A stretch of DNA of 45,394 nucleotides from a virus. Shown here in pieces: positions 38,539 through 45,394 of the stretch (positions are counted from its first letter, which is position 1; each line of letters starts with the position of its first letter). The stretch spans positions 1 to 45,394 of IMG/VR virus record IMGVR_UViG_3300033153_004077. One strand, 5' to 3'. The translations under genes were made by a program, and so were the position numbers. The notes beneath the pieces were generated by a model. That model searched no databases. It saw nothing but the letters and a program-made list of their open reading frames with translations, and was not told the origin of the DNA.

Positions 38539-38858
38539 AATATTGTCCACTGATAGCACCGTATAAAGATTGCGGCAAGGATAGATGTGAATTTTATTCC
38601 GATGAGCGGGAGCAATGCACGATCAAGGAAGGGCTTGATGCACTGCGCCTGATGGCGAAGCCGCTTATGCCAATCAAGGAACCTATACCCGAAACGGCAG
38701 GTGAGACATGTCAGGTAGAAAAACCGGAGCCGCCGAAACCCCCGTCCCCCCCGATCCCGACAAGTATTTCGGGGGAAAGAAAACCGGAGCCGCCGCCCGC
38801 GCCGCCGCAAAAGCCGAAGCGGGTAAAGAAAAGCGTAGGGAAGAAAACTTTTTCGTAG
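38526..38858 (+). CDS. Pro-rich Cys-containing late protein
   Basis: A 110-aa protein with AAAGGAAG upstream. N-terminal Cys-containing part (MKYCPLIAPYKDCGKDRCEF; QCTIKEG), then a Pro/Lys-rich tail (PKPPSPPIP, PEPPPAPPQKP). Its last 150 nt overlap the next gene in another frame. Confidence 0.6.
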   Translation: MARMKYCPLIAPYKDCGKDRCEFYSDEREQCTIKEGLDALRLMAKPLMPIKEPIPETAGETCQVEKPEPPKPPSPPIPTSISGERKPEPPPAPPQKPKRVKKSVGKKTFS

Positions 38859-39223
38859 CACCCGATTTCGCCGACGTTGATTTGAATTCCGTCAGCGGGG
38901 TAAAGCAATACATTCAGGACTTAATGGAGTCGGCACGGGTAGCGATTGAGAATAATGACACGAAGGCGACGGAGAAGGCGAAGGGATATGCCAGCATAGT
39001 TTCGATGGCGAAGGTGACGATTGACCTGATAGCCGTTGACCGCGAGGAAGAAATCGAGGAAATAAAACGCGATCTTCAGAAGATAGGGCAAAAGTCAGCC
39101 GCCATAACGGAGGAAAATGCGAAGTACAAACTGGAAATATCGGGGTTGAAGAAAGCACTGGAAGCGGCCAGTTCAAAGGTTAAAGATTATGAAGACAGGT
39201 ATGTGAGGACACAAATAAAGTGA
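38708..39223 (+). CDS. Small terminase subunit candidate
   Basis: A 171-aa protein. A disordered Ala/Gly/Lys-rich start is followed by helices and a C-terminal coiled coil (RDLQKIGQKSAAITEENAKY; LEISGLKKALEAASSKVKDY). The place directly before TerL and the helical makeup fit a TerS, but no DNA-binding motif is clear. Its start overlaps the previous gene by 151 nt. Confidence 0.5.
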   Translation: MSGRKTGAAETPVPPDPDKYFGGKKTGAAARAAAKAEAGKEKRREENFFVAPDFADVDLNSVSGVKQYIQDLMESARVAIENNDTKATEKAKGYASIVSMAKVTIDLIAVDREEEIEEIKRDLQKIGQKSAAITEENAKYKLEISGLKKALEAASSKVKDYEDRYVRTQIK

Positions 39224-41091
39224 TAGGAATTAAACGGCGCACAGAGACATTCGATGACAGCATAGTTGCGCTACGCAAGGAAATTGTCACCATCGGTAAT
39301 ACCCTTGATGCCGACCGCGAGATTCCCCGGATGCACTTTGCGCGTTCGGATATAGAGCAGCTAACGATAATAAACTTTTTCCCCCCCTTCAACAAAATTA
39401 AATTTCCGATGAACGCCGGACAGGTATTGCTTCTTGATGACATTAACGACATGCTGGCCAATGATCTTCCGGTAAGAGACCTTCTGTTAAAAGACAGGAA
39501 GTTCGGCGGATCGACCCTTCTGTGTGCCTTGGCGTGGTTGATGATGCGTGACTATCACCTGAAGGGCGTTATCATGGGGCAGAACCTGAAGGCTGCTAAT
39601 CACCTTTTCAGAACGGTCAAGCTCATGTGCATGACTGACCCGAAGCGCAGGTCAAAACCGCAGACACACAACAAGCGCGAACTCATATTTCCAGAGGGCG
39701 GCGAGGTATGGGTTGGTAGTGCTGATTCGCCGGACGCCACGCGCTCAGACACCAATCAGTTTGTAATTGGAACAGAGTATGCCTTCTGGCCGCGCCCTGA
39801 AACCCAAATGCGCGATCTATACAACACTGTTTTGGAAGAAGCGGGGACATTCTTTGTGCTTGAGTCCACCGCTAATGGCATGAACGATTTTCAAAACAGG
39901 TGGGTTGAAGCGAAGACGCCGCCGATCGACGAAGATTATGGGATGGTACGCTGGAAAAACACATTCGTCGGATGGCCGCAAGTGCCGGAATTGTATTCAA
40001 AACAATTCAAGAATCTGGCAAAAAGAGAAAAGTTTCTGAAAAAATTAAGCCCTGCGGAACAAAGACTTTTAGGCGAAGGCTATTCGGCAGAACAGCTTTT
40101 GTGGCGGCGCGGGAGAATTAAAACAGCCCCAGGGTGGACAGTGAAGGCAAAGTTGGAATCGTTTTATCAGGAATACCCGGAAAATGATACCGAAGCGTTC
40201 AGACATTCGGGCCGACCCTTCTTTGAAACGCGAATACTCAATGAAATGTTCGATGAGGCGAAAGCCGACTTCACGCCAATATTTACAGGCGAAGTAGATT
40301 ATGATGCGGAGATTGAATGGGGTGAGATTGCCGCCGATCCGAAGTTGTTAGAGAAAGCCGTAAGCGAGGTCAGCGACGGGCGGTTAAGCGTGTGGGCATG
40401 GCCGGAACCGTATGTTGATTATGAGATAGGTGCGGATGTTTCGGAGGGGCTTGAAGAAGAAAGCGGCAAAACGGATGACAGCGCGTTCTGCGTAATGCGG
40501 CGCGATACCGGGGAATATGTTGCGACGTGGCGTGGAAAAATTCATCCCGAAGATTTGGCCTATCTGATGACCGCCGTGGGCCTCATGTATAACGAGGCGT
40601 ATAACTGCACCGAAGAAAACCAGCACGGATTTGCCACGTTGTCGGTTCTCGAAAAGGATTACCCGGCGCACAGAATATATCGGAGTAAACGCGGTGAAAA
40701 CATAAACGATCAACAGCAGACGGAACGACTCGGATTTAAGAGTAACCGACTTACCAAGATGCCGATGCTCGACCGCTTCGCAAGGGCAATCAGGGAACGA
40801 GCGGTGAAACTTTATGATCTTCAGTTGCTTTCCGAATTGCTTGGGGCAGTAGCAGATAAGAATGGGCGCGTGGAAACCGGGGGGAAAGACTTGCTCATTG
40901 CTGCGGCGCTAACGTGGGAAGCCCACAATCAGGCGGATGATTACCAGAAGGCGCCACGCGCTAAAACGATAAATGACGAATACCGAGAATGGCGGCGCGA
41001 TAACGCACTGAAGTCAGCGCGGACAAGATCAATGTACGAAACAAAACCAGTAAATCACACATGGGCTATACCAAGGGTGACTTATGGCTAA
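39220..41091 (+). CDS. terL: Terminase large subunit
   Basis: A 623-aa protein with a GTG start overlapping the previous stop. ATPase part: a Walker A-like RKFGGST (93-99, lysine displaced, as in some TerL), Walker B FVIGTEYAFW with Glu186, and coupling motif STANG (216-220). Nuclease part: GADVSEG with Asp406, TEENQHG (about 464-470) and Asp557 in GGKDLLIAA. It cuts concatemers and pumps DNA into the procapsid. Confidence 0.9.
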   Translation: MIGIKRRTETFDDSIVALRKEIVTIGNTLDADREIPRMHFARSDIEQLTIINFFPPFNKIKFPMNAGQVLLLDDINDMLANDLPVRDLLLKDRKFGGSTLLCALAWLMMRDYHLKGVIMGQNLKAANHLFRTVKLMCMTDPKRRSKPQTHNKRELIFPEGGEVWVGSADSPDATRSDTNQFVIGTEYAFWPRPETQMRDLYNTVLEEAGTFFVLESTANGMNDFQNRWVEAKTPPIDEDYGMVRWKNTFVGWPQVPELYSKQFKNLAKREKFLKKLSPAEQRLLGEGYSAEQLLWRRGRIKTAPGWTVKAKLESFYQEYPENDTEAFRHSGRPFFETRILNEMFDEAKADFTPIFTGEVDYDAEIEWGEIAADPKLLEKAVSEVSDGRLSVWAWPEPYVDYEIGADVSEGLEEESGKTDDSAFCVMRRDTGEYVATWRGKIHPEDLAYLMTAVGLMYNEAYNCTEENQHGFATLSVLEKDYPAHRIYRSKRGENINDQQQTERLGFKSNRLTKMPMLDRFARAIRERAVKLYDLQLLSELLGAVADKNGRVETGGKDLLIAAALTWEAHNQADDYQKAPRAKTINDEYREWRRDNALKSARTRSMYETKPVNHTWAIPRVTYG

Positions 41092-43003
41092 GAAGACAAT
41101 AGCGAGAGTGGGTCGGTACACAGTCGAGAAGAACACCCCGATTGATGCCACCGAGCCGGACATCGAAGATTACAGTTCCGGCAATAGCGAAGAAGTCCTG
41201 AAGTTTGTACTGTCCACCTATGATGACTGTGAGCGGCGGCATGAATCGCGCCTTGATATATGGCGGAAAAACCGTGATGCCTACGAGGGGGAAGATGTAG
41301 ACCTGTGGGGCGGGGCGGCAACGGTACGAACCGATAAAGACGAAGAAGCATTTGGAAGTACGTTGCTTCCAGATGAAATTCACGCCATTGTCGCCACTCA
41401 GATGCGTGGCAACCCAAGGGTTTACCCGCAACCAGTAATCAACACGGAAGGCTTTGAAAAACATGCCGATCCGGTAATAGTCCAGCCGCTACTTGAAAGC
41501 GGAATGTCGTCGGAAGAAATTGTTCGACGTTATTGGGAAGCCATTGTAGACGACTACATTGAGCGCGACCACATAAACGAGAAGCGATTCATCATGGGCG
41601 TGGATGGACGGCTTGAAGGATTAAAAGCATCCATGCAGCACATCGAGTTTAACGATGATATTCAGGCCAATGATGTGAAACGCACGCTTTTTGATAATCG
41701 TTACCTGAAATTTGATCCCGCCGCTAAAAGCGAATTGGATATGAGATATTATTCAATTGACACGTTCCCCACGCTGTTTGAGGCAAAGCGTGAATGGTCA
41801 AAACATAAAAGAGACATAATTAAAACCGAAGAAAAGAATGTTGATAAATCCAAGTCCGAAGAAGAAGACGAACACAAAGACAGGGTGAAGGTTGTCATAA
41901 TGTATTTCCGTGACAACACGACACACAAGGTTCCACAGCCGCCCATCCAGACAACTGATCCGGTGACGGGTGAGCCGTACATGGAGCCGCAGCCGGACGC
42001 GATTGAGCGCAAATATCCGAGTGGCAGGGTAATTAAGTTTATTCCAGATTTGAATATTTTACTGGAAGATGAGCCGAATGAATATCCGTGGTTCAATATC
42101 GCGCTATTCGTACCTACGCCGACATCCAGAAGCATATACGGAAAAGCCCTCGCAACGCCGCTACGACCACTACAGGCACTTCATTCCGTGTTCTGGCAAC
42201 AGATGACCGCCAACGTGGTTGCAAATGCGAATACGCAAACCCTTTATAAAGAGGGTGCGCTAATAGATCCCGAAAATGATACCAACGCGATAGGGTTGAA
42301 AATACCCGTCCGTCGGCTAAGTGATGTTGACCGCCAACCGGCGCGGGCTATCATCGGCGACATTGGAAATGCGATAGCGATGGTTGAGGACAGAGCTAAA
42401 AAAATATCAGGCATATATGAATCGTCACAGGGCAAACTCCCGGCAAGTGGTACGAGTGGACGCACAGTTCTCGCGCTTCAGGCAGGCGCGGAGCAGATGA
42501 CAGGGCCGACCCGCAATCAGGATCACCAGTATATGTACCGAGCATGGAAGCAGACGCTTGATCTCATGCTGATAACGTACAAAAAGGGCCGCATGATAAG
42601 GATGAAGGAAGAAGACAATCTTCCGCCCATGCTCCCGTTTAATCTCGTAGATGTTACGGCATCCATAGATTGCACCATCGGCGACGAAGCCCACTTCCCG
42701 GCTGACCCGATTTCACGGCTTGAATTTGCCGTACAGATGATGCAGATGAAAGACGGATTCGGCGTACCGCTCGGAACGGCTGAATTTGTATATGAATTCT
42801 TAAACATTCCCGGCAAAAAGAAATTACTCGCAAGCCGACAGGCAGAGATAGATCACTTGAAAGAACAGCGTGAACAGGCAGTACAGGGGATTAACGCACC
42901 GCAAACAAATACGGCACAAAGAGGGCCGGGTTCGACTACATCTGCAAATTTAACACAGGGAGAAATAGCATCTGCGGCGGCTAATCCCGCCGTTGAAGCA
43001 TAA
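41084..43003 (+). CDS. Portal protein
   Basis: A 639-aa protein following and overlapping TerL. Its length, gene order and segments such as FDPAAKSELDMRYYSIDTF, IYGKALATPLRPLQALHSVF and the Gln-rich C-terminal helix fit the large portals of podoviruses (P22 gp1-like size). It forms the dodecameric DNA channel at one vertex. Confidence 0.85.
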   Translation: MAKKTIARVGRYTVEKNTPIDATEPDIEDYSSGNSEEVLKFVLSTYDDCERRHESRLDIWRKNRDAYEGEDVDLWGGAATVRTDKDEEAFGSTLLPDEIHAIVATQMRGNPRVYPQPVINTEGFEKHADPVIVQPLLESGMSSEEIVRRYWEAIVDDYIERDHINEKRFIMGVDGRLEGLKASMQHIEFNDDIQANDVKRTLFDNRYLKFDPAAKSELDMRYYSIDTFPTLFEAKREWSKHKRDIIKTEEKNVDKSKSEEEDEHKDRVKVVIMYFRDNTTHKVPQPPIQTTDPVTGEPYMEPQPDAIERKYPSGRVIKFIPDLNILLEDEPNEYPWFNIALFVPTPTSRSIYGKALATPLRPLQALHSVFWQQMTANVVANANTQTLYKEGALIDPENDTNAIGLKIPVRRLSDVDRQPARAIIGDIGNAIAMVEDRAKKISGIYESSQGKLPASGTSGRTVLALQAGAEQMTGPTRNQDHQYMYRAWKQTLDLMLITYKKGRMIRMKEEDNLPPMLPFNLVDVTASIDCTIGDEAHFPADPISRLEFAVQMMQMKDGFGVPLGTAEFVYEFLNIPGKKKLLASRQAEIDHLKEQREQAVQGINAPQTNTAQRGPGSTTSANLTQGEIASAAANPAVEA

Positions 43004-43030
43004 AAACAAAAAACAGGAGGTAGTAAAGTT

Positions 43031-43843
43031 ATGTCAGAAGGATTAGACGTGCAACCTGCACCGGAGGACGCTCTCACAGCGCAACCAGAAGGCCAGGACA
43101 CCACTCAGACACCCGGAGTAGAGAGCGCACCAGAAGGGGACGCCGAACCGCAACACAAATTTGCTGGAGGCTACCCAACGGTTGAAGCACTCGAAACAGG
43201 CCACAGAAACATGCAGGCCGATTATACAAGGAAGTGTCAGGAAAACGCCGATAGGGGGCGCAGGATCGAGGAGCTTGAGGATCAAATAAGCAGAACAAGC
43301 CAACCCGAACCCGTCGCGCCCGAAGTGTCGGAAGACGAGGAAACCCACAGGAGGGCCGTCACAGAATATGGCGAGGACTCCGTGGAGGCTCGTAATGCCA
43401 AGCGCAACCTTGAAATTGGCAGGGATGTCGCCGCGCAAAAGAACGCCGTTGCGCGGACAGCGGATGAAGACTACAGGGCATATGTGGGCAAAGTGTTCGC
43501 CGATACCCCGGAGCTTGAATCCGATGAAGGCGTTAAAAATAAATTTTATGCCGATCTCAAAGTAAGATTCGCGCCCTATGGCGGGATCGAGGGATTACAA
43601 GCCGCGATAAAGAACGGTACTGCTGGCCCCGAATCAGTCGCTTTCGCAAAAGATTCTATTGCGGCGGCGGCGGCGGCGGCAAAGCCCGTTGTGACGGCGG
43701 CTGCGCCCACTGCGGCGGACATAGCCGCTTCACGAATGGCGGGTGGATTACCACCTTCGAGTGGCGAGGCACCCGCTCCCGCACCGACAAAGCGCGATTA
43801 TTTTACAGCACGCGAAGAAGCAAAACTGAAGCGAAGAACTTAA
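43031..43843 (+). CDS. Scaffold protein
   Basis: A 270-aa protein lying between portal and capsid. Acidic, Glu/Ala-rich and highly helical (NRMQADYTRK-type start, RRIEELEDQISRTSQPEP), with an Ala tract and a Lys/Arg-rich C-terminal helix (FTAREEAKLKRRT) of the kind that binds coat protein. SD GGAGG. Confidence 0.75.
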   Translation: MSEGLDVQPAPEDALTAQPEGQDTTQTPGVESAPEGDAEPQHKFAGGYPTVEALETGHRNMQADYTRKCQENADRGRRIEELEDQISRTSQPEPVAPEVSEDEETHRRAVTEYGEDSVEARNAKRNLEIGRDVAAQKNAVARTADEDYRAYVGKVFADTPELESDEGVKNKFYADLKVRFAPYGGIEGLQAAIKNGTAGPESVAFAKDSIAAAAAAAKPVVTAAAPTAADIAASRMAGGLPPSSGEAPAPAPTKRDYFTAREEAKLKRRT

Positions 43844-43847
43844 CCAT

Positions 43848-43864
43848 AGCCCCTGAGAGGGGCT
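43848..43864 (+). other. Hairpin immediately before the capsid gene SD
   Basis: AGCCCC (43848-43853) pairs with GGGGCT (43859-43864), loop TGAGA, then GAAAGGAG and the capsid ATG. It may stabilise or enhance translation of the most abundant protein. Confidence 0.65.
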
Positions 43865-43879
43865 TGAAAGGAGCAAACA

Positions 43880-44905
43880 ATGCCAGACGCTGATGTCCAA
43901 TCAGTTATAGCATTACTATCCGACCTTCAGCTTGACGGGCCGATAAGGGATATGATTACAGGACTGCGAGATGCGGTTTCCGAAGCCCATCCGACCTTCA
44001 AGTTTATGGAAGACAACGCGAAGTCGCCGTTTACCGGCGCAGATATTACCGAGTGGCACGTCATGCACGATCTTCCCAAACCGGAGTATTACAATGCGGC
44101 GAAAGAGCTTGCGACCGTAAAACATGAGGGTGAAATTGGTATGTCCCTGAAAAGGGCAAACCAGTCACTCGCTATCGTGTATTACAGAACAGACAGAATC
44201 CGCAACATGGGGAAAGACAAGCAGAGAGATTTTGTTGCCACGCGTATCGACATGGCCAGAAAAGGATTCGGTGCGACACAGGCCGTACACCTTTACGGCG
44301 ATGGAACAAATGACCCGGACGGCAACGCGCTTGACCCCGACGGCTTTCAGCCCCTCATCGGCTTCGGCGCGAGTATGCCGACCGATCCGACCACGGGCAC
44401 TTACGGCGGACAGAGCCGTGTGACCTATTCGGCTATCCGCAGCAATCAGGTAAGCATTGCCGATCTCGACGGTCTGACCATCGGCGTGATGGACGAGGCA
44501 GTTTCCAAGGCCACGCATGTCGGCGAAGGCCCGAACCTGATAACGATGAGCGCACAGGCCTTCAGAAAGTTCAAGGCGCGGGCGCGGGCGGAAGGTTACA
44601 AGGATACCAACAAGAAGGCAATCGATCTCGGCTTCCCGAACAACATCGACTTCGGTGGAATTCCCGTCATACCCGATCCGGCAATGTCGGCGACCACGGA
44701 CAGCGGCCTTCTGACGAGCAACATGAAAGCCGTGTTCATTCACAACACGAATCAGTACGAATGGCATGTTGATCCGAATGACGACCTGCTGCTGGAAGAG
44801 CCGATGCAGCGCACGGATCAGCACACCTATGTCCAGTATATTTACTGGTCGGGCCAGTTCGTAAACACAAATCCGCGTTACGGAACGCGAATCTGGTGGA
44901 CATAA
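43880..44905 (+). CDS. Major capsid protein
   Basis: A 341-aa protein with AAAGGAG upstream. Segments such as NAKSPFTGADITEWHVMHDL, SLAIVYYRTDRIRNMGKDKQ, LITMSAQAFRKFKARARAEG and the C-terminal FVNTNPRYGTRIWWT fit an HK97-fold coat protein of this phage group. It follows the scaffold and precedes a decoration-type gene, the standard order. No separate delta domain or protease is present. Confidence 0.85.
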   Translation: MPDADVQSVIALLSDLQLDGPIRDMITGLRDAVSEAHPTFKFMEDNAKSPFTGADITEWHVMHDLPKPEYYNAAKELATVKHEGEIGMSLKRANQSLAIVYYRTDRIRNMGKDKQRDFVATRIDMARKGFGATQAVHLYGDGTNDPDGNALDPDGFQPLIGFGASMPTDPTTGTYGGQSRVTYSAIRSNQVSIADLDGLTIGVMDEAVSKATHVGEGPNLITMSAQAFRKFKARARAEGYKDTNKKAIDLGFPNNIDFGGIPVIPDPAMSATTDSGLLTSNMKAVFIHNTNQYEWHVDPNDDLLLEEPMQRTDQHTYVQYIYWSGQFVNTNPRYGTRIWWT

Positions 44906-44919
44906 TCGCCGATAGGCGG
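44906..44919 (+). other. Hairpin immediately before a ribosome-binding site
   Basis: CGCC (44907-44910) pairs with GGCG (44915-44918), loop GATA, extended by a T-G pair, then GAAAGGAG. The same style as upstream of the capsid gene. Confidence 0.55.
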
Positions 44920-44933
44920 AAAGGAGTAAAATC

Positions 44934-45394
44934 ATGGCATTTGTTCAATTAAGAGCACCCATTACCGACGTTGACAACACCCCGCAGTACAAAGTCGGCG
45001 ATCACTGCTTTGCCGTTGACGGAACGCACGGCAAGGGCGATAACGAATATGTCTACCTTGAAGTCCAGTCCTCGGCCATTGCGACACAGGCTGCAAAGGC
45101 CGCGAGTAGCGCGGGCCGACCGGCGGCTTACATCAGGGAATTACAAGTCGCACAGTGCTACAAGGGTACGGCGGCGGACGCGAACCTGTATAACCGGAAA
45201 ATGGTTATCGGTGTAAGCACAGCCGCCATCGGCAAGTATGCGTGGTTCCTGTTTGAAGGGTACTACATTGCGAAGCATGACAAGAATCAGGTCACGGACG
45301 GCGACCGCATGATTATGGCGCTTGGCGCGGCCACCGCAACCGTGAATCAGATTGCGGCTATCGGTATTGCCAGCTTCACGGGTAACACCGCGAG
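44934..45394 (+). CDS. Probable head decoration/stabilisation protein, N-terminal part
   Basis: Begins MAFVQLRAPITDVDNTPQYK, behind GAAAGGAG. The frame continues at base 2 of the window, giving 182 aa in total. Beta-rich N-terminal half and an Ala-rich middle (SSAIATQAAKAASSAGRPAA). Adjacent to the capsid gene. The function is inferred from position. Confidence 0.8.
   Translation, partial: MAFVQLRAPITDVDNTPQYKVGDHCFAVDGTHGKGDNEYVYLEVQSSAIATQAAKAASSAGRPAAYIRELQVAQCYKGTAADANLYNRKMVIGVSTAAIGKYAWFLFEGYYIAKHDKNQVTDGDRMIMALGAATATVNQIAAIGIASFTGNTA

Noticed and set aside
44165-44935. Long - strand ORF (256 aa)
   Set aside because: Shadow of the capsid gene; no start signals.
1-45394. Integrase, attP site and lysogeny repressor
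   Set aside because: I found none by motif. The T-arm-like sequence near 37700 could mimic a tRNA attachment site, but there is no integrase beside it.

Overview
The window looks like one complete, circularly assembled tailed-phage genome of 45,280 bp. Its first and last 114 bases are identical, and one gene (182 aa, next to the capsid gene) runs across the join. The virion set is podovirus-like: TerL, a 639-aa portal, scaffold, capsid, a short-tail adaptor and hub, large ejection proteins and a tail fibre. No sheath, tape measure, major tail protein, integrase, lysogenic repressor or DNA polymerase was recognised. The promoters are sigma70-type (TTGACA / TATAAT-like) and the Shine-Dalgarno (SD) sites are strong, so a bacterial host is clear. 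Its identity is not, although several Sec signal peptides and the P22-like tail proteins would fit a Gram-negative host.

Layout. (1) Late operon, + strand, from the promoter at 38396 through the join to the terminator at 17007-17037: packaging and head genes (38526-45394 and 2-202), a DUF115-like protein, three consecutive proteins with Sec signal peptides including a tail fibre (1519-5224), tail adaptor and hub (5445-7978), ejection proteins (8841-15499) and a lysis cassette (15870-16649). (2) Operon 17194-25239, + strand: about 30 tightly overlapping small genes, many with Cys-pair zinc-ribbon motifs, plus a probable recombination protein, a DnaJ-type Cys-rich protein, a DUF3850/ASCH-like protein and a RusA-like resolvase. 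(3) Leftward operon 28996-25453, ending in a terminator at 25395-25420. (4) A noncoding stretch, 29145-29930, with tandem TTTAATGCA repeats and palindromes: the best origin or control-region candidate. (5) A short + operon 29987-30815 converging on a - operon 32374-30836. (6) + strand 32430-38324: small membrane proteins, a zinc-ribbon/HTH protein, a replication initiator or helicase loader, and a short C5-methyltransferase-like protein.

The most unusual material is in the control sequences. Five promoters have an ATG placed exactly 7 nt after the -10 box, so their transcripts should be leaderless. They start either a gene (32374, -) or short ORFs of 20-40 aa. Two promoters at 32381-32423 are divergent with their -35 boxes 3 bp apart, a possible either/or switch. 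Three operon leaders (17085-17148, 34624-34687, 29038-29096) share a 9-12 bp closing stem whose sequence differs each time while pairing is kept, which points to a conserved RNA architecture. Several gene gaps carry hairpins just before the ribosome-binding site. Two of these contain a tRNA T-arm-like hairpin (28250-28293 and 37699-37713), the second possibly part of a roughly 220-nt structured RNA.
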